Assembly: GCA_948560485.1 (NCBI GenBank)
Contig: CAOXUF010000018.1
Coordinates: forward strand, 3,710 to 16,286
Length of the DNA stretch: 12,577 nt
Direction: 5' to 3'
Source of the DNA: an uncultured Eubacterium sp.
GTDB lineage: Bacteria > Bacillota_A > Clostridia > Lachnospirales > Lachnospiraceae
This document shows positions 6,197-12,577 of the stretch, in pieces. Every line of letters begins with the position of its first letter. Position 1 is the first letter of the stretch. Under the pieces are notes generated by a model. The model worked only from the letters and a program-made list of their open reading frames with translations, did no database searches and was not told the DNA's origin. A program made the translations under genes and the position numbers.

Positions 6197-7212
6197 ACAG
6201 ATTCTCTTTCTATCAAATCTGCCTGAAAGATACACTGTTTTTTCTCATTCTGTCCATGAATTGCTTCCATGAGAAGCTTTATTGATGATTTCACCATCTC
6301 TTCACAAGGCTGTTTCATTGTGGTAAGAGATGGGTGAAAATATTTTGATATATCTATTCCATCAAAACCAATTACAGAATAATCATCCGGTATTTTTTTC
6401 CCTGCTTCTAAAATAGCCTTATACGCTCCAAAAGCTGTCAAGTCAGAAATAGCATATAATGCTGTAAAAGAGACTTCCGATTCCATTAATTCTTTTGTTA
6501 CCATGTATCCGTTCTCAATAGAATATTCCGGTATCTCATGTTTCATATGCCGTATAAGTTTTTCCTCTATATCTATTCCATGATCTCTCAATGCCTGTTT
6601 GTAACCTTTTAGCCGCATGCCTCCTACTGCAAGATCATTATCTCTTCCCGCAATAATTGCAATCCTTTTGTGTCCTTTTCTGCATAAATATTCCACCACA
6701 CGGTAACTTTCTTTTTCATCATCTATAGATACTGATGAGCAGTCCCGCCCCGGTGCTGTCATATCTACTGCCACTGTACACATTACATATGGGATTCCCA
6801 TATTTTTTAATCTGTTATCTGTTGTATCAATTCTTCCTCCTAAAAAGATTACGCCCTTTAACCTTTTTTCTTTTGCAAGTGCAACAGCCACATCCATGCT
6901 TTTCTGTTCCTCGTCTACTGCATGTAATAAAAAAGTATATTTTAACTGTTTCAGTTCTTCTTCGAATATTTTTAACATTCCCTGAAAAAACTGATTGTCA
7001 ATTCCTTTTACTAACAATGCTACTGTATTGGACTCAGTCATTTTCAAATGTCTTGCACTGTTGTTTGGAATATAATGATATTCTTCGATGACTTTCAGTA
7101 TTCTTTTCCTTGTATTTTCATTAATTCCAGGGTCATCATTAATTGCCCGGGACACAGTACTAATACCTACACCACATATTTTTGCAATATCTTTTATTGT
7201 AATTTCCGCCAT
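6181..7212 (-). CDS. LacI-family transcriptional regulator, probable maltose-locus repressor
   Basis: A 343-residue LacI/GalR regulator of standard length. The N-terminal helix-turn-helix (residues 5-25) reads 'TIKDIAKICGVGISTVSRAI', the hinge helix includes 'YIPNNSARHLKM' (about 47-58), and the rest is a periplasmic-binding-protein-like sugar-sensing domain ('TVALLVKGIDNQFFQGML', 'KGVIFLGGRID', 'YRVVEYLCRKGHKRIAIIAG', 'VIGFDGIDISKYFHPSLTT'). Such proteins bind a palindromic operator as dimers and release it, or bind it, on binding a sugar. It lies directly downstream of the mal transport operon, on the same strand but behind a strong terminator and with its own predicted promoter. Control of that operon by maltose or maltodextrins is the natural inference. 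The ATG at 7212 has GAGG eight bases upstream. The effector cannot be read from the sequence. Confidence 0.9.
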   Translation of the reverse strand: MAEITIKDIAKICGVGISTVSRAINDDPGINENTRKRILKVIEEYHYIPNNSARHLKMTESNTVALLVKGIDNQFFQGMLKIFEEELKQLKYTFLLHAVDEEQKSMDVAVALAKEKRLKGVIFLGGRIDTTDNRLKNMGIPYVMCTVAVDMTAPGRDCSSVSIDDEKESYRVVEYLCRKGHKRIAIIAGRDNDLAVGGMRLKGYKQALRDHGIDIEEKLIRHMKHEIPEYSIENGYMVTKELMESEVSFTALYAISDLTAFGAYKAILEAGKKIPDDYSVIGFDGIDISKYFHPSLTTMKQPCEEMVKSSIKLLMEAIHGQNEKKQCIFQADLIERESVKTLK

Positions 7213-7257
7213 TTTTTATTCCTCTCACTTACCGGAGCTTATCCTTTTGTTTTTTTC

Positions 7258-7286
7258 ACTTTACCATAAATAAATTTATTATGCAA
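7258..7286 (-). promoter_or_regulatory. Predicted promoter for the LacI-type gene, with palindrome in the spacer
   Basis: Reading leftward, TTGCAT (7286-7281) and TAAAGT (7263-7258) are 17 bases apart, with a TG one base before the -10 (extended -10). The spacer contains a perfect 12-base palindrome, AATAAATTTATT (7269-7280), which could be an operator for self-control. It lacks the central CG of most LacI operators. Confidence 0.4.
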
Positions 7287-7290
7287 AAGC

Positions 7291-7320
7291 AAAGAGCCGG
7301 TTCCAAAGAACCGACTCTTT
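7291..7320 (-). terminator. Strong terminator after malQ
   Basis: A 13-base-pair stem (arms 7291-7303 and 7308-7320, one G-U pair on the transcribed strand) with a 4-base loop, followed by GCTTTTGC. The stem overlaps the TAA stop of malQ (7319-7321). It separates the transport operon from the regulator gene. Confidence 0.8.
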
Positions 7321-8809
7321 ATGCTCTTCCATAAATCTGTGCATATTCACGAATCTCTTTCATTAGCTCTTGATTAAATCTGTCCGACTGAATCCGCCAT
7401 TTCCAGTTACCTCCCAGCACAGACGGAGTATTCATTCTTGCCTCATTTCCCAGACCAAGATAATCCTGTAACGGAATAATACAAATATTTGCAGTAGAAG
7501 CATGTGCCATTCTGATAATTTCCTTTACCAGTTCTCTTTCATCTGAAATTTGTCTTCCAATATATTTCTGAATCCTCTGCCTTTCTTCCGTTTTAATATT
7601 TCCCAGCCATCCTTTTAAAGTTTCATTGTCATGTGTCCCTGTGTATACAACACAATTTTTATTATAATTATAAGGCAGATAATCAGCAGGTCCTGAATCT
7701 TCCCTGGAATCAAAAGCAAACTCTAACACCTTCATATTTGGATAACCACTCTGCTCAACCAGCATACGGACAGAATCTGTCATATATCCTAAATCTTCTG
7801 CAATAATTTGTATATCTCCAAGGCAGTATCTGACTGCCTCAAATAATTCCATCCCCGGACCTTTCTCCCAATGCCCATCCATCGCGTCTTCTGCATCAGC
7901 TGGAATAGAATAATATTCATCAAAACCTCTAAAATGGTCAATTCTTATCACATCATACAACTGAGAACATTTTTCTATTCTTTTTATCCACCAATCATAA
8001 TTTGTACTTTGATGATAATTCCACTGATATAATGAATTCCCCCATAACTGTCCTCTTTCGGAGAACCCATCCGGCGGACAACCTGAAACTGCCTGTGGCT
8101 TTTTGTCATCATTTAACTGAAACAACTCCGGATGCGCCCATACATCTGCACTGTCATATGCAACATAAATGGGAATATCGCCAATAATGAAAACCCCTTT
8201 TTTATTGGCATATTCTTTTAGCTGAAACCACTGTCTATAAAATTCATACTGAACAAACTCATAAAATTCAATATCAAAATATAGTTCTTTCTGGTAATAC
8301 TCCATGGAGTATCCCCATCTGTTACAAATATCTGTTGCCCACTGGTCAAAACTTTTTCCGCCAAATCGGTCTTTTACTGCCATGAAGATTGCATAATCCT
8401 TTAACCAGTATTCATTTTCTGCCTTAAACTTATGAAATTCTTCTTTTTCATAGATTTCGCTTCGCTCATATGCTTTCCTTAACAGTTTGAATCGATGTTT
8501 GTAAAGTTTTTCATAATCAACCTCATTCGAATTCTTTCCAAAATCTATTCCATCACATTCTGCTTTCGTCAATAATCCCTGTTCTATCAAATCCTCCAGG
8601 CTGATAAAATACGGATTTCCGGCAAACGTAGAAAAAGACTGATATGGAGAATCACCATAACTGGCAGGCCCAATAGGAAGTATCTGCCAATACTTCTGAT
8701 CACACTCTTTTAAAAAATCTATAAACTTGTACGCCTCTTTTGAAAAACACCCAACTCCATATTTTCCCGGCAGGCTGAAAATCGGTAATAATATACCACT
8801 TGCTCTCAT
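7319..8809 (-). CDS. malQ: 4-alpha-glucanotransferase (amylomaltase), GH77
   Basis: A cytoplasmic GH77 enzyme that transfers glucan chains between maltooligosaccharides, releasing glucose and making longer chains for phosphorylase. At 496 residues it is the short bacterial (amylomaltase) form, without the N-terminal extension of E. coli MalQ. The start is typical ('RASGILLPIFSLPGKYGVG', 'QILPIGPASYGDSPYQSFS', 'FAGNPYFISLEDL'). Catalytic residues are in place: nucleophile D291 ('VIRIDHFRGF'), acid/base E338 ('IIAEDLGYMT') and the third Asp D394 ('YTGTHDNETLKGW'). It is the last gene of the malEFG-malQ run, 18 bases after the MalG-type permease, with GGGAG seven bases before its ATG. It ends inside a terminator hairpin. 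It should process the maltodextrins imported by the upstream transporter. Confidence 0.97.
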   Translation of the reverse strand: MRASGILLPIFSLPGKYGVGCFSKEAYKFIDFLKECDQKYWQILPIGPASYGDSPYQSFSTFAGNPYFISLEDLIEQGLLTKAECDGIDFGKNSNEVDYEKLYKHRFKLLRKAYERSEIYEKEEFHKFKAENEYWLKDYAIFMAVKDRFGGKSFDQWATDICNRWGYSMEYYQKELYFDIEFYEFVQYEFYRQWFQLKEYANKKGVFIIGDIPIYVAYDSADVWAHPELFQLNDDKKPQAVSGCPPDGFSERGQLWGNSLYQWNYHQSTNYDWWIKRIEKCSQLYDVIRIDHFRGFDEYYSIPADAEDAMDGHWEKGPGMELFEAVRYCLGDIQIIAEDLGYMTDSVRMLVEQSGYPNMKVLEFAFDSREDSGPADYLPYNYNKNCVVYTGTHDNETLKGWLGNIKTEERQRIQKYIGRQISDERELVKEIIRMAHASTANICIIPLQDYLGLGNEARMNTPSVLGGNWKWRIQSDRFNQELMKEIREYAQIYGRA

Positions 8810-8827
8810 AAACTTTCTCCCTTATAC

Positions 8828-9667
8828 CTATCCTTTTACTGCACCGGATGCCACACCTTTTATAATGTATTTTTGACATGTCAGATAGAATAGGATAACC
8901 GGTATAATACTTAAAATAATTAATGCCATTATCGCTCCCAAATCAACAGAACCATAACTTCCCTGCAAATACTGAATATGAATTGGGATTGTCATATATT
9001 CTGTACGGTCTAATATCAGATATGGCAGAAGATAATCATTCCAAATCCACATAATTTCTAAAATACCAACAGAAATCAGTGTAGGTCTTAACATAGGAAT
9101 AATTACAACAAAAAACGTTCTAAGAGGTCCACATCCATCTATCGCAGCAGCCTCTTCTATTTCCAAAGGAAGTCCCTTGATAAAACCGGTAAACATAAAC
9201 ACTGCCAGACCTGCACCAAATCCCAAATAAACAATCGGAATGGCCCACGGAGTGTTCAAACTTAACGTATCTGCTGTTTTCGATAGTGTGAACATAACCA
9301 TCTGAAATGGTACAATCATTGAAAATACAAACAAATAGTATATGATTCTGCATATTTTACTGTCTACTCTGGCAATATACCATGCTGCCATGGATGTACA
9401 AAATAAAATCAGAATTGTTGAAAGTATTGTAATAACAAAACTAAACAATACAGATTTTAAAAATGGATAATTTCCAAAGGTAAAACCTTTTAAATAATTT
9501 GCCCATCCCACAAACATTTCCCCTGACGGCCATGCAAAAGTATCCGTTTTTACATTTGTATTTGCTTTAAAAGAATTCATTAAAACAATAAAAATAGGAC
9601 TGATGTAGACTAAAGTTACGATGCTGAATATTAAGGTCAGCCACTTTCCCCGCTTTATATTTTTCAT
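8828..9667 (-). CDS. malG: Maltodextrin-type ABC transporter permease (MalG family)
   Basis: The second inner-membrane permease of a carbohydrate ABC importer (CUT1 type). It has 279 residues with six predicted membrane segments, the first at about 9-31. The cytoplasmic EAA loop that docks on the ATPase is at about 170-191 ('EIEEAAAIDGCGPLRTFF'). The C-terminus 'QKYIIKGVASGAVKG' is typical of MalG/MsmG-like permeases. Its ATG overlaps the stop of the MalF gene by one base (TAATG), with AGGAGG ten bases upstream, so translation of the two partners is likely coupled. Sugar specificity is inferred from malQ and the binding protein, not from this sequence. Confidence 0.93.
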   Translation of the reverse strand: MKNIKRGKWLTLIFSIVTLVYISPIFIVLMNSFKANTNVKTDTFAWPSGEMFVGWANYLKGFTFGNYPFLKSVLFSFVITILSTILILFCTSMAAWYIARVDSKICRIIYYLFVFSMIVPFQMVMFTLSKTADTLSLNTPWAIPIVYLGFGAGLAVFMFTGFIKGLPLEIEEAAAIDGCGPLRTFFVVIIPMLRPTLISVGILEIMWIWNDYLLPYLILDRTEYMTIPIHIQYLQGSYGSVDLGAIMALIILSIIPVILFYLTCQKYIIKGVASGAVKG

Positions 9668-10602
9668 TATTGCTGCACCTCCTTCGACCTGGTTGCTCTT
9701 AACTGAATCAGCGAAATTGCAGCTACTAAAATAAAGAATATTACAGCTTTTGCCTGAGCCACACCTCTTGCTGCTGTGTTTTGTCCATAAAAAGTACTAT
9801 AAATATTTAGCGCAAGCATCTCTGTGGTTTTTATAACTGAACCATCCGGCTGTTGATTAAATGGCTGTCCTCCTGTCAGAGCCAGATTTTGGTCAAATAA
9901 CTTAAATCCATTTGTTAATGTTAAGAAGAGACAAATTGTGATGGATGGCATAATATTCGGAATCGTAACATGAAATAACGTCTTCCATTTTGATGCCCCG
10001 TCAATCTTTGCAGCCTCTGTCAAATCTTCCGGCACTGCCTGAAGTCCTGCGATGTAAATAATCATCATATAACCAATCTGCTGCCAGCACATCAAAATTA
10101 CTAGTCCCCAGAAACCATACTTCGTCTCCATTAATATGCTCGTGTGAAATCTGACTAATATCCCATTAAATATCATTGTCCAAATATATCCGAGAACAAT
10201 ACCTCCAATGAGATTCGGCATAAAGAATGCCGTTCGAAACAAATTTGCACCTTTGAATCCCAACGTTAAAAGATAAGCTACTGAAAATGCCAGCACATTT
10301 ATCAACAGTAACGACACAATGGCATACAATGCCGTATACCAGAATGCGTGAATAAACGATGCATCCTGAAACGCACTGATATAATTTCCAATTCCTTTCC
10401 ATGTTGCATCACTTGTGGTAATAAATGTACAAAAAGATAAATATATTCCACGGATAAACGGATATAAAAACCCAATAAAAAATGCAGCAAACGTAGGTAA
10501 CAAAAATAAACCGAAACATCTCCGTATTGGTTTTCGAAGTAATTTTGAATTTACTGATGTCCCACTATACTTCGTCCTTTTTTTCCTGATAGCTCCCACC
10601 AT
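9667..10602 (-). CDS. malF: Maltodextrin-type ABC transporter permease (MalF family)
   Basis: The first permease of the CUT1 importer, forming a heterodimer with the MalG-type protein. It has 311 residues: a basic N-terminal tail (1-28), a first membrane segment near 31-53, and five more after it. The EAA loop is at about 194-215 ('EDLTEAAKIDGASKWKTLF'). The large periplasmic P2 loop of E. coli MalF is absent, as usual in Gram-positive homologues. The ATG at 10602 has GGGGAG eleven bases upstream. It begins 84 bases after the binding-protein gene, behind a GC-rich hairpin, and overlaps malG by one base. No ATPase gene is present in the window. In Firmicutes a shared MsmX/MsmK-type ATPase encoded elsewhere usually serves such importers. 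Confidence 0.93.
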   Translation of the reverse strand: MVGAIRKKRTKYSGTSVNSKLLRKPIRRCFGLFLLPTFAAFFIGFLYPFIRGIYLSFCTFITTSDATWKGIGNYISAFQDASFIHAFWYTALYAIVSLLLINVLAFSVAYLLTLGFKGANLFRTAFFMPNLIGGIVLGYIWTMIFNGILVRFHTSILMETKYGFWGLVILMCWQQIGYMMIIYIAGLQAVPEDLTEAAKIDGASKWKTLFHVTIPNIMPSITICLFLTLTNGFKLFDQNLALTGGQPFNQQPDGSVIKTTEMLALNIYSTFYGQNTAARGVAQAKAVIFFILVAAISLIQLRATRSKEVQQ

Positions 10603-10637
10603 AAATGTAATATCTCCCCTTTTTCCATAAACTAGTC

Positions 10638-10666
10638 TTATGGGGCAGACAATGCCTGCCCCACAA
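10638..10666 (-). promoter_or_regulatory. Intercistronic hairpin between malE and malF
   Basis: Arms TGGGGCAG/CTGCCCCA (10641-10648 and 10656-10663) around a 7-base loop; with flanking A-U and one G-U pair the stem reaches 11 pairs. It is the most GC-rich short stretch of the locus. No U-run follows, so it is more likely a 3'-end stabiliser or partial attenuator that gives more binding protein than permease. Confidence 0.65.
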
Positions 10667-10686
10667 AATTCATTGATATCATTTTC

Positions 10687-11976
10687 TTACTGATTTGCAG
10701 CCTTATACTGTGTTGCCCATCCTTCTACAAATGCAGTTTTAACATCATCCCATTTTCCACCTGCATTATATTTGTTCATTGCTGCCACAAGACTTGCTCT
10801 CCAGTCGTCTACATTTGGTGTATAATTAAATGTCCAGTCTACGGTATACTTACCTGCTTCCATTAATTCATTTGCATTTCTCAAAAATACATTTCCACTG
10901 TCTGCCGCTGATTTATAAGGAATTGCTCCGAACTGTTCTGCCATCATCTCTGTTCCATCCTCTGAAGTAACCAGCCATTTCATAAAATCAAGTGTAGCCT
11001 GCTGATTCTCTTTTGATGCTTTTGCATTAACTGCCCAGCAGTTTTCTGTACCGGAACACAATCCTGCATTTTCCTCTCCCTCTACTCCACAATAGAGCGG
11101 TATCATCTGCAAGTCCTCATCATCAATTGACTTGCTGATTTCTGCATATTCCCATGTTCCATTCTGATAAAATACAGCTTCACCCTTTTTAAACTCTGCC
11201 TGAGCATCATAACCGCCGGTTGCTAAAGTCTTTTTGTCATACTTACTATTGTTAATGTAAAGATCCCATACATTTTTATAGTTATCCAGATATGTTCCCT
11301 TAATCGTTGCCGGTGCTTCTTTCCATCCGTCTTCTTTTGCCTCATAATACAATGGCATGTTTGCTAAATGTCCTGTAAACCTCCAAGAGGATGAATCATC
11401 CATACCTGATGATGTAAACGCATCAAATCCTAACTCATCTGCCCTTTTATGAATGTCTTCTGCAATACGTTTTAATGATTTAAAATCTTTAATATCTGTC
11501 ACATCATATCCTGCTTCTTTTAATAATTTTTTATTAACAATTAAACCAAAACTCTCATAACAGTATCCGATAGAACAAACCTTTCCATTCTCATCTGTTA
11601 AATTAAACGCATCTGTGTTTAACTCTTTATATACATCTGTATCTTTTAAATCAATACAATAGTCTTTCCATGTTTTTACTGCCGCCTGATTTCCTACAAC
11701 AAACAATGTCGGGGCATCTGATTTTTCCATTTCAGACGTAAGAGTCTGTTCATATGTTCCCGATGCTGCCGTAACTACTTTTACATCGACTCCCTTTTCC
11801 TCTTTGTACTCTTTTGCGATGTCCTGCAATGCCTCATCTGCCTCCGGTTTAAAATTCAACCAGTATACCGAACCTTTATCTTTTGATTCCTTTTTTGAAT
11901 CGTCATTTCCACATGCCGTGAACAATCCTGCTGCCATTGTTACGCACAATGCCATACCCAATAATTTTCTGCGCAT
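10687..11976 (-). CDS. malE: Maltose/maltodextrin-type extracellular solute-binding lipoprotein
   Basis: The substrate-capturing protein of the importer, anchored to the outer face of the membrane. Residues 1-21 are a lipoprotein signal peptide (basic 'MRRK', hydrophobic core, 'GLFTAC') with the lipidated Cys at 22. A short charged linker follows ('NDDSKKESKDKG'), then a family-1 solute-binding fold: 'YWLNFKPEADEALQDIAKEY' at the N-lobe, 'YCYESFGLIVNKKLLKEAGY' in the usual hinge region, 'GEAVFYQNGTWEYAEI', and 'WAVNAKASKENQQATLDFMK'. Aromatic residues that could stack on sugars (several Trp and Tyr) are frequent. At 429 residues it has the normal length. It is the first gene of the operon, with AAGGAG seven bases before the ATG at 11976. 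The substrate assignment to maltooligosaccharides rests mainly on malQ in the same operon. Confidence 0.93.
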   Translation of the reverse strand: MRRKLLGMALCVTMAAGLFTACGNDDSKKESKDKGSVYWLNFKPEADEALQDIAKEYKEEKGVDVKVVTAASGTYEQTLTSEMEKSDAPTLFVVGNQAAVKTWKDYCIDLKDTDVYKELNTDAFNLTDENGKVCSIGYCYESFGLIVNKKLLKEAGYDVTDIKDFKSLKRIAEDIHKRADELGFDAFTSSGMDDSSSWRFTGHLANMPLYYEAKEDGWKEAPATIKGTYLDNYKNVWDLYINNSKYDKKTLATGGYDAQAEFKKGEAVFYQNGTWEYAEISKSIDDEDLQMIPLYCGVEGEENAGLCSGTENCWAVNAKASKENQQATLDFMKWLVTSEDGTEMMAEQFGAIPYKSAADSGNVFLRNANELMEAGKYTVDWTFNYTPNVDDWRASLVAAMNKYNAGGKWDDVKTAFVEGWATQYKAANQ

Positions 11977-12026
11977 AATATCACTCCTTTTTCATAATAT
12001 TAATTTTAAGTTTTTCCGATGTCTCC

Positions 12027-12041
12027 CATAAATATTTTATG
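12027..12041. repeat. Inverted repeat CATAAA-N3-TTTATG upstream of malE
   Basis: Perfect 6-base arms (12027-12032 and 12036-12041) about 50 bases before the malE start. A related CATAA...TTATG arrangement surrounds the palindrome in the promoter of the LacI-type gene (on the + strand CATAAATAAATTTATTATG, 7265-7283). It is a candidate operator only. Confidence 0.3.
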
Positions 12042-12078
12042 TGGTATTTATAAGTATATTCATAAAATAAAGTCTTAT

Positions 12079-12094
12079 ACTCTGACAACAGAGT
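12079..12094. repeat. Inverted repeat ACTCTG-N4-CAGAGT upstream of malE
   Basis: Perfect 6-base arms (12079-12084 and 12089-12094) around a 4-base centre. It covers the TTGTCA that is the best candidate -35 box of the operon, so a protein bound here could block or recruit polymerase. It could also form a small hairpin in RNA. Confidence 0.4.
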
Positions 12095-12180
12095 TATCCG
12101 TTGCCTCCCTACTCTTTTTTATCAATTTCTTTACCCAGCTTTTGTTTAGAACCTACCTAATTTTGAAATTTATTATATAC

Positions 12181-12228
12181 AAAAAGCCAGGCACAATATT
12201 TTTCATACTATCTCATGCCTGACTTTTT
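12181..12228 (-). terminator. Terminator hairpin after the right-edge gene
   Basis: Arms 12181-12193 and 12216-12228 form 13 pairs on the leftward transcript (one G-U), with a 22-base loop and a T5 run closing the second arm. On the other strand the G-U becomes a C-A mismatch, which supports leftward use. It ends transcription from the gene to its right and isolates the mal operon. Confidence 0.65.
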
Positions 12229-12284
12229 ATTAAATTTTTATTAAACACATTACAATTTTTTACCTTTAGATTAACTTATTTTAC

Positions 12285-12577
12285 TCATTCTTTAATGAAA
12301 TATGTAAAACCATTGTTATTCCCCAATACACCTTTTCCTATATTTATTAGAAAAATAACTAATAATTCCTCCTGCAATATTTCTGCTGAGATTTCATCGT
12401 AGTTCCTCTATCTATTATAGTGTATATAATACAGTACATGTTTATCCGAATCATACAAATACATACTATAATTATCATCATTTGAGTCCTCTTTTAAGTG
12501 ATAATAATCCCCTTCAGCAATTTTAATGGAGAAATTGTTGTTGCACTGATAGAAGATTCTGTAATGATAAAAAATTT
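12285..12577 (-). pseudogene. 3' end of an unrecognised gene entering from the right edge, with an in-frame TAG
   Basis: Reading leftward from the edge, one frame is open for 55 codons to TAG (12410-12408). The peptide is rich in Tyr, Asp and Asn ('IKIAEGDYYHLKEDS', 'YSMYLYDSDKHVLYYIHYNR') and looks like a beta-strand-rich surface or lipoprotein domain. I cannot name a family. The same frame stays open for 40 more codons after the TAG ('NYDEISAEILQEELL', 'GNNNGFTYFIKE') to TGA at 12287-12285, 57 bases before the terminator. Either the true end is the TAG and the rest is chance, or the gene carries a nonsense mutation. The 5' part lies outside the window. The composition supports real coding in the first 55 codons; the status of the second part is open. 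Confidence 0.5.

Larger units (their letters stand above)
11977..12180 (-). promoter_or_regulatory. Upstream control region of the mal operon
   Basis: About 200 bases without a supported gene. It must hold the operon promoter, but I cannot name one with confidence: TTGTCA (12089-12084, read leftward) is a good -35, while the possible -10 boxes (for example TATGAA) are badly spaced. Two inverted repeats are listed separately. A rightward 67-codon frame here has no ribosome binding site and is not accepted. Confidence 0.6.

Noticed and set aside
9667..12180. Sugar ABC ATPase gene expected with the permeases
   Set aside because: No frame here or elsewhere in the window has ABC ATPase signature motifs; a shared ATPase elsewhere in the genome is the usual arrangement in Firmicutes.
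12019..12222. Rightward 67-codon open frame in the mal upstream region
   Set aside because: No ribosome binding site, Leu/Phe/Ile-rich translation typical of AT-rich non-coding DNA, and it runs through the terminator hairpin at 12181-12228.
12359..12397. Leftward 12-codon frame with AGAGG upstream
   Set aside because: Too short and without recognisable features; it lies inside the better-supported longer frame at the right edge.

Overview
This is an AT-rich window from a low-GC Firmicute, most likely a gut-type member of the Lachnospiraceae (class Clostridia). The reasons are the A/T-biased codon use, strong AGGAGG-type ribosome binding sites, the clade-typical variants of Pol IV and 'shikimate kinase', and a LacI-malEFG-malQ maltodextrin locus without its own ATPase. 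The genus is inference. No rRNA, tRNA, CRISPR array, transposase or prophage gene was found.

Layout, left to right. (1) At 1-810 on the minus strand lies an AraC-type regulator with a C-terminal GyrI-like effector-binding domain. It runs off the left edge and is broken by a -1 shift at an A7 run near its start. (2) At 938-5175 five minus-strand genes lie close together and read leftward: a TcaA-like membrane protein, a flavin reductase, a Y-family polymerase (DinB), a shikimate-kinase-like P-loop kinase and an M23 peptidase. The last three are only 12-40 bases apart and look like one transcript. (3) At 5290-6177, transcribed divergently from the TcaA-like gene, is a sigma-70-like protein with regions 1.1, 1.2, 2 and 3. 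It lacks region 4 and the promoter-reading residues of region 2.4. I consider it the most unusual gene here. (4) At 6181-11976, all on the minus strand, is a maltose/maltodextrin locus: malE-like lipoprotein, malF- and malG-like permeases, malQ, a strong terminator, then a separately transcribed LacI-family regulator. (5) At 11977-12577 there is a long non-coding upstream region with inverted repeats, a terminator hairpin, and the 3' end of an unrecognised gene that enters from the right edge and has an in-frame TAG.

How the parts work together. The maltodextrin locus is self-explanatory: capture by the lipoprotein, import through the two permeases (powered by an ATPase encoded elsewhere), glucan rearrangement by MalQ, and presumably control by the LacI protein. 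The five-gene minus-strand group mixes lesion bypass, redox and cell-envelope functions and has no obvious common pathway. Its first gene and the sigma-like gene share a 114-bp divergent promoter region in which the two predicted -35 boxes overlap inside an inverted repeat, so they may be co-controlled. The best candidates for undescribed biology are the sigma-like protein and its divergent partner, the A7 frameshift in the AraC gene, and the unusual start of the M23 gene.
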